DNA of 64,000 nucleotides from JALHFZ01 sp963674625 (GTDB lineage Bacteria > Synergistota > Synergistia > Synergistales > Aminobacteriaceae). The first letter of the stretch is position 1. Each line of letters opens with the position of its first letter. The translations under genes and the position numbers were made by a program. Below the pieces are notes generated by a model. That model saw only the letters and a program-made list of their open reading frames with translations. It ran no database searches and was not told the origin of the DNA. The stretch covers positions 868,001 through 932,000 of the forward strand of contig CAXXXO010000004.1 in NCBI GenBank assembly GCA_963674625.2, written 5' to 3'. Shown here piece after piece: positions 1-8,700 of this stretch.

Positions 1-54
1 TTTTCAGGAGGGGTATTTTTTTTATTGAGGGCGGCCGAAGCCTGGCGGCAGAGC

Positions 55-687
55 TCAAGGGTTCTGCCGATGAAGTTCGGCTCTTCCGGTCCGAACCCAT
101 TCCGCGAGAGCTTCCTCGAAGAGGAGCCGGCAGTCGAGGGGCACTCTGCAGAGGACATCTATTTTTTCTCCGTAGTTGAGGGACTGATCGGAGGCGGCTG
201 TTTCGGAGAGGGTGAAGAGATGTTCGAGAGATTTTGACATTTCGTAGGGGACTGAAAACCGGTATTCTCTGGTCTGTCTTTTTTTCACTCTTCCCGCCCC
301 GACGAGAGCTTCGGAGGCTGCGGAACAATAGGCATCCATGAGCCCCCGGACGCCGAGCTTGATGCCGCCGAAATACCGGGTAACCACCAGGAGGGTATTG
401 GTGACCTCCGCCCGGAGAATCGCTCCGAGAATAGGTTTCCCTGCCGTACCCGAGGGCTCTCCGTCGTCGGAAGAGTATTCGGCCGGGGATTCCGCTCCTA
501 TGCGGAAGGCCCAGCAGTTATGGGAGGCCTGGCGGTGTCCGTTTTGTATCTCCTTCAGTTTTTTCCGGGCACTTTCCTCAGAATCGCAGAGCCGGACAGA
601 AGCGATAAAACGGGATTTCCGGATCTTTTTTTCCGCCGATGCCTCGGAGGCCGGCTCGAAAAAAGCATCGCTCATTCCTTCCGCCAT
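55..687 (-). CDS. yigZ: YigZ / IMPACT family protein (UPF0029)
   Basis: The 210-residue product has the IMPACT-family signature SDDGEPSGTAGKP at about residues 73-85, followed by VTRYFGGIKLGVRGL, both hallmarks of the N-terminal UPF0029 domain. The C-terminal part (about 140-205) fits the small DUF1949-like ferredoxin fold of bacterial YigZ. Length matches the family (about 205 aa). Bacterial members are thought to act around translation or proteolysis, but the biochemical role is unsettled. Two starts are possible: ATG at 687 with GGAGGA just upstream, or ATG at 675, which overlaps the HIT stop codon as ATGA. Either way it is the last gene of the minus-strand run from rsmG. Confidence 0.9.
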   Translation of the reverse strand: MAEGMSDAFFEPASEASAEKKIRKSRFIASVRLCDSEESARKKLKEIQNGHRQASHNCWAFRIGAESPAEYSSDDGEPSGTAGKPILGAILRAEVTNTLLVVTRYFGGIKLGVRGLMDAYCSAASEALVGAGRVKKRQTREYRFSVPYEMSKSLEHLFTLSETAASDQSLNYGEKIDVLCRVPLDCRLLFEEALAEWVRTGRAELHRQNP

Positions 688-1157
688 TCCTCCAGTATCT
701 TTTTATATGTTGCATCAAGGCCTTCAGCCACGACCCGGACGTCGCTGAATACGGGCATGAAATTGGTATCCCCGTTCCACCGGGGAACGATGTGCAGGTG
801 GAGATGCTCGTCGAAGCCGGCGCCGGCGACCTTTCCCAGGTTGATCCCCAGATTGAACCCCTGGGGGCTCATAACTTTCTTGAGGACAGAAACGCACCGT
901 CCCCCGAGTCGGTGGAGCTCGAGCATCTCCATATCGGTAAGGTGTTCGTACTCGGCAGTGTGGCGGTAGGGAGAGACCATGAGGTGTCCCGGATTGTAGG
1001 GAAAGGCATTGAGGATGATGAAACAGGTCTTTCCCCGGTGGAGGATGAGCCGCTCTTCGTCACGGTTTTCCTTGGGAAAATCGCAGAAGATGCACCCTTC
1101 CTGATTTTTTGAGGCCGCGATGTAGGCCATGCGCCAGGGGGCGAAAAGATGATCCAT
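672..1157 (-). CDS. HIT family nucleotide hydrolase/transferase
   Basis: The product (161 aa from the chosen start) carries the histidine triad HLHLHIVPRW near residue 117 and the upstream NAFPYNPGHLMVSPYRH strand typical of the bacterial Fhit/Ap4A-phosphorylase-like branch; a CxxC near the N-terminus (CIFC) is often a zinc ligand in this group. HIT proteins hydrolyse or phosphorolyse dinucleoside polyphosphates or AMP-linked amines using the central histidine. The open frame extends to 1253, but ATG at 1157 has an AAGGAG site 8 bases upstream and begins with the conserved MDHLFAPWRMAYI, so the longer start is rejected. It lies 50 bases after the AtpZ-like gene and overlaps yigZ. Confidence 0.9.
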   Translation of the reverse strand: MDHLFAPWRMAYIAASKNQEGCIFCDFPKENRDEERLILHRGKTCFIILNAFPYNPGHLMVSPYRHTAEYEHLTDMEMLELHRLGGRCVSVLKKVMSPQGFNLGINLGKVAGAGFDEHLHLHIVPRWNGDTNFMPVFSDVRVVAEGLDATYKKILEEWRKE

Positions 1158-1207
1158 GAAAGACTCCTTTCCCGGTCGAGATGTTTTCCTTAAAGCAAGG
1201 GAACCGT

Positions 1208-1420
1208 TTATTTCTTCCGAAGGATGTTCCGCAGGTAGAGCCACCCCTGCCACAGCCCCACGGCAGCCATGAGAAGGGGAAGCGCAACCTCAAGCCATTC
1301 CGGGTACCCCATGGAAGAAAGTTTGTTCCCGGCGAGAAGACCGAAGAAAATGTACCCTCCGATCAGGAAGGCCGTGGAGATTATCTTGCCGTAGAGGAGA
1401 AAATCGGCCATCCCTTTCAT
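1208..1420 (-). CDS. AtpZ/AtpI-like small membrane protein
   Basis: A 70-residue protein with two predicted transmembrane segments (about residues 12-31 and 43-63), GxxxG-like spacing in the first helix and a short basic tail. Size and layout match the AtpZ/AtpI (Atp1-like) family of small proteins linked to F-type ATP synthase assembly or Mg2+ transport. In many genomes the gene sits directly before atpB; here it follows parB, with its ATG overlapping the parB stop codon as ATGA, and no ATP synthase genes are in the window. The family assignment rests on topology and length, so function is moderate confidence. Confidence 0.65.
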   Translation of the reverse strand: MKGMADFLLYGKIISTAFLIGGYIFFGLLAGNKLSSMGYPEWLEVALPLLMAAVGLWQGWLYLRNILRKK

Positions 1421-2331
1421 TTTTCTTCTCCCCTTATTTCCCTGGAAATAATTCCTTCCTCCCTTTCGATAATGGAAAGGATGGATTTCACCATGGTTTC
1501 GTTGAGCCCGTCAAGAGAAAGCTTCATCCGCGACTTCGTTCCTGTTACTTTGACGCCGATGCCCAGTTCCCGGGCGGCTTTCCGGGCCGATTCGGGAATC
1601 TCGAAGGAAAATCTCTTCGAGGTCTTCACTTCGGGCGCCTGCCGGTTCGCCAGCTTTACCGCCTCTTCGACCTGGCGGACGGAAAACCCTTTCTCTGCGG
1701 CCCGACGGGCAAGGGAGATCAGAACTGCAGGGGACTCAATGGAAAGAAGGGCCCTGGCATGCCCCTCCGCGAGCAGGTTTGCCGAGAGCAGGTCCTTCAC
1801 CTCGACGGGAAGCTGAAGAAGGCGCAGCTTGTTTGTAAGCGCGGTCCGGCTCCAGCCGATCCGCGCCGCAGCCTCCTCCTGGGTGAGAGAGGATTGCTTG
1901 AGCAGGTCGCAAAGTGCACCCGCAACTTCGAGGGGGGAGAGGTCCTCCCTCTGGATGTTCTCTATGAGGGAGATTTCCATCATTTCGAGGTCCGTTCCCT
2001 CCACAATGCGGACAGGGGCCTCTTTCAGCCCTGCTCTCCGGGCCGCCCTCCATCGCCGCTCTCCCGCCACGAGTTCATATTCGCCATTCTCCCGGGGGCG
2101 CACCACGAGGGGCTGAACGATTCCATGGGTTCCGATGGACCGGGCAAGGGCTTCAATTCCCCCCTCGTCCATGGCCCGACGGGGCTGAAGGGGGTTGGGA
2201 ACGATCCTGTCCAGGGGCAGGACGGTCACTTCCCGGGGCTCCTCGTCCCTGGATTCAGTGGGCGCGGGAACAGCGGAGGGGGAAGGGAAGAGGGCTCCGA
2301 GTCCTTTTCCTAGCGCTCTGCTTTTAGCCAC
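1417..2331 (-). CDS. parB: chromosome partitioning protein ParB (Spo0J/Noc family)
   Basis: 304 residues starting with the diagnostic ALGKGLGALFPS. The ParB/Srx N-terminal domain (about 35-125) includes the CTP-binding box ELVAGERRWRAARRAG, followed by the HTH domain (about 135-240) with LIENIQREDLSPLEVA and the RIGWSRTALTNKLRLLQLP recognition region, then a C-terminal dimerization segment. It would load at parS, spread as a CTP-dependent clamp and work with ParA in origin segregation. The start overlaps the end of parA by 22 bases, which indicates translational coupling. I found no parS palindrome in the window. Confidence 0.97.
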   Translation of the reverse strand: MAKSRALGKGLGALFPSPSAVPAPTESRDEEPREVTVLPLDRIVPNPLQPRRAMDEGGIEALARSIGTHGIVQPLVVRPRENGEYELVAGERRWRAARRAGLKEAPVRIVEGTDLEMMEISLIENIQREDLSPLEVAGALCDLLKQSSLTQEEAAARIGWSRTALTNKLRLLQLPVEVKDLLSANLLAEGHARALLSIESPAVLISLARRAAEKGFSVRQVEEAVKLANRQAPEVKTSKRFSFEIPESARKAARELGIGVKVTGTKSRMKLSLDGLNETMVKSILSIIEREEGIISREIRGEEK

Positions 2332-3080
2332 AGGGCTGACACCTCCTTTCCCAGTTCTCCGTAGGCCTGCGCCCCGGAGGAGGAGGGTTCGTAGTAGCAG
2401 ATGGGGGCAGCATGGCTGGGCGCCTCGGAAAGCTTGACGTTCCGGGGAATGACCGTCTTGAAGACGATGTCGCCGAACTGCCGCCGCACCTCATCGGCCA
2501 CCTCATTGGCGAGGCGGGTGCGGGAGTCGAACATGGTGAGAAGGACTCCGTCCACTGTAAGATCCGGGTTGAGACTCTCCCGGACGAGGGAGATGGTGCG
2601 GGAAAGCTGGCCGACCCCCTCGAGGGCGTAGTATTCGCACTGAATGGGAATGATGAGGCGATCGGATGCGGCGAGGGCGTTGATGGTGAGCATGCCGAGG
2701 GACGGAGGGCAGTCCACGATGGCCACGTCGTAGCCGGAAAGGCCTGAAAGGCGTCTGCTGAGCCGGGTCTCCCGGCTGATGACGCTGGCCAGCTCCACCT
2801 CCGCCCCGGCAAGGTCGATCGTGGAGGGAAGCAGCGAGACCCCTTTCCACTGGGTGGCGACGATGGCCTCTTCGGCGGTGGCCCCTCCCAGGAGGACGTC
2901 GTAGAGGCTCACGTCGAGTCCTGAGGGCGAAATGCCCAGGCCGCTCGTGCAGTTTGCCTGAGGGTCGATATCCACAACGAGCACGGAGTAGCCGAGCCTT
3001 CCGAGCTCGGCCGCGAGATTGACGCAGGTGGTCGTCTTTCCCACGCCGCCTTTTTGATTGGATACCGTCAGAGTGATCAC
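2310..3080 (-). CDS. parA: chromosome partitioning ATPase ParA (Soj)
   Basis: 256 residues with the deviant Walker A motif KGGVGKTTTCVN at residues 10-21, Walker A' DIDPQANCTSGLG and Walker B VDCPPSLG, which is the MinD/ParA ATPase layout at the normal Soj length. The open frame runs upstream to 3356, but that extension lies inside rsmG in another frame. The start is GTG at 3080, just before ITLTVSNQKGGVGK, preceded by GGAGGTGA. It begins 7 bases after the rsmG stop, so rsmG-parA-parB forms one unit, an arrangement common close to bacterial replication origins. Confidence 0.96.
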   Translation of the reverse strand: MITLTVSNQKGGVGKTTTCVNLAAELGRLGYSVLVVDIDPQANCTSGLGISPSGLDVSLYDVLLGGATAEEAIVATQWKGVSLLPSTIDLAGAEVELASVISRETRLSRRLSGLSGYDVAIVDCPPSLGMLTINALAASDRLIIPIQCEYYALEGVGQLSRTISLVRESLNPDLTVDGVLLTMFDSRTRLANEVADEVRRQFGDIVFKTVIPRNVKLSEAPSHAAPICYYEPSSSGAQAYGELGKEVSALWLKAER

Positions 3081-3087
3081 TGAAGCG

Positions 3088-3801
3088 TCACCTCCACCAT
3101 AATGATTTTTCCGCTTCCCCTGCCTTGCGGGGAAAACGGGCAGGGCAGGGGGCAGTTTTCGTCCACAGAACGAAGAAGAGCTTTTTTTCATCCCTATCAT
3201 AAGGGATGAGCCTGGGCGCGGAGAGCCTGAGCCGGGCCCATTTCCCTTCAAGGGGGGCAGCCTCTTCATGCCACGAGGGGCCTTTGAAGGCCAGAATGGT
3301 CCCCCCCGTTTTGACCAGGGGAGAGAGATATTCAAGGAGAATTCCTGCGGAGGCAAGGGCCCGGCACCCGGCGAGGTCGAAGATCTCCCGGTTCATCCGT
3401 GCGTAGTCTTCCGCCCGGGACCAGGCGATGGCCACGTTCGGAAGACAGAGATCTGCTGCCATGTCGGCCAGGGCTCCGCATTTCTTCCGGACGCTGTCGA
3501 GCAGAACGACCTGAAGATCCGGACGGCAGAGGGCCCAGATCAGCCCCGGCAGTCCTCCTCCCGAACCGACGTCGATGATTCTTCCCGCGGAGGGGAGAAG
3601 GGGGACGGAAGCGAGGCAGTCGAGAATGTGGTCCTTCCAGAGGATCTCCGGGTCCGCCGGGCCTGTGAGGCGGATGCGCCCTTTATAGGAGGCGAGAAGC
3701 TCTCCGTAATGCCGGAGGGCATTTTCATGCCGGGAAAGAAGTCGGGAAACGGCCTGGTCCACCGGTTTTCTCCTTTCGTGTCTTGAGATGGCCATTTTCA
3801 T
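3088..3801 (-). CDS. rsmG: 16S rRNA (guanine527-N7)-methyltransferase RsmG (GidB)
   Basis: 237 residues with the SAM-binding motif IIDVGSGGGLPGL near residue 75, the preceding LTGPADPEILWKDHILDCL stretch (usually NLTxxxxxxexxxrHilDSL) and the later GCRALASAGILLEYLSPLVKTGG region. It methylates G527 of 16S rRNA. It is the first gene of the minus-strand group with parA and parB. Possible starts are ATG 3801 and ATG 3795; a TATAAT lies so close upstream (3810-3815) that transcription could begin almost at the start codon. Confidence 0.95.
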   Translation of the reverse strand: MKMAISRHERRKPVDQAVSRLLSRHENALRHYGELLASYKGRIRLTGPADPEILWKDHILDCLASVPLLPSAGRIIDVGSGGGLPGLIWALCRPDLQVVLLDSVRKKCGALADMAADLCLPNVAIAWSRAEDYARMNREIFDLAGCRALASAGILLEYLSPLVKTGGTILAFKGPSWHEEAAPLEGKWARLRLSAPRLIPYDRDEKKLFFVLWTKTAPCPARFPRKAGEAEKSLWWR

Positions 3802-3809
3802 GGATTTTC

Positions 3810-3815
3810 ATTATA
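3810..3815 (-). promoter_or_regulatory. candidate -10 element for the rsmG-parAB operon
   Basis: Read on the minus strand this is TATAAT within GGTATATAATG. The first rsmG start codon is only about 8 bases further on, so a transcript from here would have almost no leader. No convincing -35 hexamer is visible at 16-18 bases. The element lies in the 90-base gap between divergent rsmG and the DUF364-like gene. Confidence 0.4.
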
Positions 3816-3891
3816 TACCCTATGTTCCCTTCGGAGCCTCTCTTTTGTTTCATGAAGGGCCGTTATACAATGAAGCAAAGGAGGATTCTCC

Positions 3892-4644
3892 ATGGCTCTG
3901 TATGAAAAAATGCTTGAGTCCGCCGCCGGCGCGAAGGACTGCGGCGTGGCGTCCCTTTTTCTCGGCTGGAAGGGGAGCGCCATCCTGCTCGATGACGGAC
4001 GATGGGGCCTGGGCGCGGTGCCCCCTTCGGGAAGGGATTCCCATTCTCCCCGAGAGATCCATACCCGCCGTCTTCTCTCCGCCTCCGCCCTGGAGATAGC
4101 CCTGCTGGCAGTTTCTCCCTACCCCCAGGAGTTCGCCGCCGCCTCTGCCGCCCTGTCGGCCCTTCTGCCCCCTCCCGAAGGAGGCCTGCCCCTCGAGACC
4201 CTTCTTTCCCTTCCCGGAAGAGACCGGGTGTCCCTCCTCTCCCCGGACCCGTGGGTTTCGGACTGCCTCAGGGACTGGAACTGGAACGTCTCCATCTTCG
4301 ACGACCGCAGGAGAGGGGTCGGAGTCCTTCCCGAATGGACGAGCTCCCAGCATATGTCCTCGAGCCCGTGGATATGGCTCACCGCGGAAGCCCTGCGCAC
4401 CCGGGCGCTCCTGACCCTTCTCCCCCTTTTCCCGAAGAAAAAAGGTGTGGTCCTCCAGGGGCCTGGCATCCCCTATCTTCCCGAACTTTTCCGGGAGACG
4501 GGAGTCACCCACCTCGTTCTACCCGTACCGGAAAAGGGCAGCCGGGAAGAGGTCTTCCGCTACCTCGGCACTGGCGGAAGCCCCTGGATCTGCCCCGATC
4601 TCCGGTGGAGGGTCTTCTTCCTGAACGCTGAGGGCAATTCATGA
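3892..4644 (+). CDS. DUF364/DUF4213-like putative heavy-metal chelation domain protein
   Basis: 250 residues without a signal peptide. The N-terminal half (SLFLGWKGSAILLDDGRWGLGAVP) and the C-terminal Rossmann-like half, which seems to place ligand residues between strands (VSIFDDRRR, then VVLQGPGIPYLPELF), resemble the DUF4213-DUF364 architecture described as a putative heavy-metal-chelation protein. The match is from memory of fold order and is weak in sequence. The RBS AAAGGAGG lies 8 bases before the ATG. The stop overlaps the ATG of the thermonuclease gene (ATGA), so the two are translated together. It is the first rightward gene of the window. Confidence 0.45.
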   Translation: MALYEKMLESAAGAKDCGVASLFLGWKGSAILLDDGRWGLGAVPPSGRDSHSPREIHTRRLLSASALEIALLAVSPYPQEFAAASAALSALLPPPEGGLPLETLLSLPGRDRVSLLSPDPWVSDCLRDWNWNVSIFDDRRRGVGVLPEWTSSQHMSSSPWIWLTAEALRTRALLTLLPLFPKKKGVVLQGPGIPYLPELFRETGVTHLVLPVPEKGSREEVFRYLGTGGSPWICPDLRWRVFFLNAEGNS

Positions 4645-5429
4645 AGCTGCGGAAGGGAAAAATTTCCCTCTCTCTGGGAAGCCTCCTTCTGCTGCTCCTC
4701 GCCCTTCTTTTCCGGGAGAGCCCCGAGCTGCTTTCTCCCGCTTCTCAGGCTGCCGTCTCCGACGGGGACACCATCTCCATGGAGATCCAGGGGGAGAAGG
4801 AGACCATCCGGTATCTTCTCATGGATACGCCGGAGCTTCACCACCCTTCCCGGCCGGTGGAGGAGCTCGGCAAAGAGGCCCGGGAGGAAAATCTCCGGCT
4901 CCTCGGCCTCGGTCCCCTGCGCCTCGAGTTCGACAGGGAGCGGCGCGACCGGTACGGACGGCTTCTCGCCTACGTCTGGGTCAGAACACCCGAAGGGGAG
5001 ATCATGATCAACGAGGAACTCGTGAGGAAGGGGCTGGCCCTGCCCCTGATCATCCCTCCCAACGGAAAATACACCGACAGGATATTTTCGGCCATGGCCG
5101 AGGCCCGAAAGAACGGCGCGGGACTGTGGGGGAGGGCAGCCAAAAGAATTTTTACCCCCGCCCAGCTCTGGAACGAGGCCCCCTACCTGGCGGGCACCTT
5201 CGTGACAGTGAAGATGCGGGTGGAAAAGGCGGAGAAAAAGGGAAGGCGGCTCTTTCTGCGGCAGGGGAAGGTAACCCTCAGTGCCTACAGGAGCCCCGAA
5301 ACGGAGGACCTCTGGAGACTGAAGCCGGGGGACAGGATCTCCGTCTCGGGCAAGGTGCTTCTCAGCTACCAGGGGTGCGAAATTCCCCTTGTCTCGAGTC
5401 TTCAGGTTTCCCCCGGATCTTCTCCCTGA
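4641..5429 (+). CDS. secreted or membrane-anchored thermonuclease (SNase-like) with C-terminal OB-like domain
   Basis: 262 residues. An N-terminal hydrophobic segment (about 9-24) acts as signal anchor or signal peptide. The SNase domain (about 38-170) retains the known catalytic set: SDGDTI (Asp), IRYLLMDTPE (Arg, Asp, Glu) and DRYGRLLAYV (Arg). The remainder (about 178-258) resembles an OB/tOB nucleic-acid-binding fold (GTFVTVKMRVEKAEKKG... GDRISVSGKV). It would degrade extracellular or periplasmic nucleic acid with Ca2+. The start codon overlaps the previous stop. Confidence 0.85.
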   Translation: MKLRKGKISLSLGSLLLLLLALLFRESPELLSPASQAAVSDGDTISMEIQGEKETIRYLLMDTPELHHPSRPVEELGKEAREENLRLLGLGPLRLEFDRERRDRYGRLLAYVWVRTPEGEIMINEELVRKGLALPLIIPPNGKYTDRIFSAMAEARKNGAGLWGRAAKRIFTPAQLWNEAPYLAGTFVTVKMRVEKAEKKGRRLFLRQGKVTLSAYRSPETEDLWRLKPGDRISVSGKVLLSYQGCEIPLVSSLQVSPGSSP

Positions 5430-5458
5430 ACTTCATCCCTTCTAGCGTGCCTCTTTTT

Positions 5459-5660
5459 CTTTCCACAAAGGGCAAAGTTATCCACAAAAGCTCGAAGGAA
5501 GGGCTTTTGCGCTTCTTTTCAGCGGACTTATCCACACACTTGCCCACATGTCCACACTTTTCGTCCCGCCGGAGAACTCCATATATGGGTTGTACAGAAT
5601 TGATTTTTTCTTCTTCGATATTCAGTAATACAACGCTGTTTACTTCCGGCGGAATTCGAT
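5459..5660. other. candidate replication origin (oriC) with DnaA boxes
   Basis: This non-coding gap holds two perfect DnaA boxes TTATCCACA at 5478-5486 and 5528-5536, both in the same orientation, and two-mismatch relatives at 5459-5467, 5540-5548 and 5548-5556. An AT-rich stretch follows (about 5580-5680, including ATATATG and TTGATTTTTTCTTCTTCGA), which could be the unwinding element. The parAB-rsmG operon lies 1.6 kb away, and gene direction changes from all-minus to almost all-plus around 3.8-3.9 kb, as expected at an origin. No dnaA or dnaN gene is in the window. Confidence 0.65.
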
Positions 5661-5681
5661 ATGATATGTTTCCATACAAAA

Positions 5682-5702
5682 ATGCAGATGTTTTATCTGC
5701 AT
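5682..5702. repeat. perfect 8-bp inverted repeat with 5-base loop
   Basis: ATGCAGAT and ATCTGCAT flank the loop GTTTT. The repeat lies at the right edge of the candidate origin and about 50 bases before the AsmA-like start codon. It could be a protein-binding site or an mRNA hairpin in the leader; there is no T-run, so it does not look like a terminator. Confidence 0.5.
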
Positions 5703-5750
5703 CCCTCTGCGGAACAATTCTGCCCGGGCGGCATGAAGGGAAGAAGAAAC

Positions 5751-8700
5751 ATGACGGCAGGAAAAAAGAAAAAAATACTCTCTATGGTCTTCTTCCTTCC
5801 CCTGATCGTGATCGGATTTTTCTTCTTCTTTCTTCTTTCGGGAAGGGACGTTGCCGTTTCGACCTACAAGCAGACACTCCAGAATTTAATTTCCGGTACA
5901 CCCGGATGGAGCTTCGACGCCGGTCCTATCTCGGGCAACCCGGTCACCGGCTACGTGGCCGAGGATGTCCGCATTTTCTACAGGGAGAAGGAGATCGCGA
6001 GGGCGAAAAGCCTTTCCGTGCGCCTCTCCCTCCTTTCCCTCGCAAGGGGAAACCCCGAGGCGAGCAGGGTCACCGTCCGGGAGGTCTTTCTTCCGGCAGC
6101 GGACTTTTTCACCGCCCTCCGGGAGACGGACTTCCCGTCTTCGGAGAGCGCCTCCCTCGATCATCTTCCCGTGGTAGTCCTCTCGTCGGGCCTTTTGTCG
6201 GCGCCCGGAGGAAATATCATCCTTGAAAATTTCCGCCTTTCCCCCGGCGAGGGAAGCATCTCCTTCGCCGGAGGAGGAAAGCTGCTCAATCTTCCCCTTG
6301 AGCTGGGAGGCTCCCTCGTGGCGGAGAAGGGGCTCTCCGTCAGCAATGCCTTTCTGAAGGCCGGCGAAGCCGTCCTGAATCTCTCCGGTTCTCTCTCCCC
6401 GGAGCTCTCCCTCGAAGGGACCCTCGAGAAGCTCTCTCTGCAGCAGATCGCGCCCCTGGCCTCCCTCCCCTCCGGGGCGAAGGGGACCCTTTCCTCCACG
6501 GTCACCCTCAGCCGTCCGGGGGGAAGCCTGCTGCTCTCCGGAGAAGGAACCCTTGCGGAAGGGAACATCAGCGGCCTTGAAGCGGACGGGAAATTCACCT
6601 GGTCCGCGGACGGAGAGAAATTAACCCTCGCCCCCGAAGACGCCGCCGTTTTTTCATCTCCGGTTCGGGGGAACCTCTCCTTTTTCTTCGGCGAAAAACC
6701 CCAGGCTGAGATGAACCTCTTCCTCAAAAATGTCCGCTTCGACGAATGGACGGATTTTTTCCCCTGGCTTTCCGCCGCGGGAGGCACTCTGTCCACCCTG
6801 GACGTTTCCCTGGCAGGACCTCTGGACAGCCTGTCCGGCCCGGTGAAATTCGGCGCGTCGGACATCCTCGTACAGGGCATTCCCTTGACGGCCCTCAGGG
6901 GAACCGTGGAGCTCGACAAGGGAGAGCGCTTCACTATTCAGGCTGCAGCCCGGTGGCAGGGTTCCCCGGTGACCGTGGACGGAGGCAGCGAAAAGGAAGG
7001 GAGCGGACTTCGCTTTCTTCTCCGGTCGGAAGCTCTCGACCTGAAAAAGGCCGGCGCAGTCTACGGGCCATCCCTGAACCTCGATGGAACGGGGACCGCC
7101 GACGGAAAGATCCTGATCTCCGAGGGAGGAGATTTGCAGCTCATCGGCTTTCTCAAGGCGCCGAAGTTCGCTCTCCTCGGTTCGAAGGGGGAGGACCTTT
7201 CCGCGGCATTTACGGGAAATGAGAAAGCCCTTGATTTTTCCTCCCTTTCACTGAAGACCCCCGACGGAGGGGAACTCTCGGGGAGCGGAAAAGTCACCGC
7301 CCTCGATACCAAAGAGCCGGGGGTTGATTTTTCAGGCGCCGGCAGAAACATCCCCGCCTCCTTTCTCGAATCTCTTCTTGCAAAGAAGGGCGTCCTCGAT
7401 GGAAAAGGGGCCTTCGACCTTCAGTGGACCGTCTCCGGCCCCCTCCGGAAACCGGCAGCCTCCTTCGAACTGAAGGGAAAGGACACCCCCCTCTCCTCCC
7501 TTCTCCCCCTCAGGAAAGTATCCCTCAAGGGGAAATACAGCGGGAATAAAATTCTTCTTTCCGACGGCTCCGCCTCCCTTTTCGGCGGCCAGGTGAGCCT
7601 CGGAGGAGAAGTGGCTCTCGCGGGTGCACCGTCCCTCGACCTCCGGGGAAAAATCTCGGGGCTGTCCTTCGCCTCCCTCGGCGCTCTCGGCGATGGACAG
7701 CTGCCCGGGGGAAAGGGAGAGATCTCGGGGGAGTACGCCCTATCCGGAAGAGCTGATTCGCCGAAAATTTCCCTCCTTCTCGCCTCACCCTCCCTTTCCC
7801 TCGAGGAAGCGGCCCTCGAAGACCTTCGCCTTCGGGCGGAAGGAATTCTTCCGGCCCTGCAGATCCAGGAGTTCTCCGCCCGATTCGGTAAATCCCTGCT
7901 CAGCGCCGCCGGTTCGGTGAATCTCGAAAAGGGCGGTACCGTGGACCTGAAAGCCTCGGGGAAGGACCTTGACCTCCGGGCCCTCGCCTCAGCCTTCTTC
8001 CCCGGCATATCCGTCGGGGGAAGCATGAACGGTGAAGTATCCCTTACCGGCACCCTGGGAGGCAAGCACACCCTGCTTTTCTCGGGAAAATCCCCCCTCG
8101 TCACTTTTCGCGGCATTCTTCTCGAAAATGTGGAGGCCACCCTCAAGCCGAAGAGGCAGGACAGCTTCGCCTTCACCCTGGAAGGACTCCTCGGACAAAG
8201 TCGTCTCGCCCTTGCCGGCGAGCTCGAGCCCACGGACGGCGGGGTGAATTTCTCTCTCAGGAACAGCAAAAAAATCGACATCGCCGCCACGGCTGCAGGA
8301 TATTCCACCCAGGCTGCGGGGATGATCCGGGGCGAGGCCGATTTCGAAGCGAAGGGCCGGGTGGGGAAGACCGGCGTTGCGGCGGAGGGGACGATCTCCT
8401 CCGGAAAGGTGGGCTTCTACAGCACCGAGGCCGCAGATGTGAAGATACCCTTCCTCTGGAAGGACAACATCATGACCGTCAAGGGGGGAAAGGCGGTCTA
8501 CCACGGAGGCGCCGCCGACCTCTCCGGGACGGTGGATCCTGCCACCATGCGGTGGGACGGGAACCTGTCCGTGAAGGGATTCAGCCTCGAGAGCGCCACG
8601 ACCCGGATGCTCGACGGCAAGGGGACCGTCACCGGCACGGCGGATCTCACCATGCGGGGAAGCGGGACGGGAGGCATGGTGGGACTTGTCTTCGGCAGCG

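Noticed and set aside
3843..3860. TGTTTCA before the DUF364 gene as a parS site
   Set aside because: Only one half of the TGTTTCACGTGAAACA palindrome matches; the other half does not.
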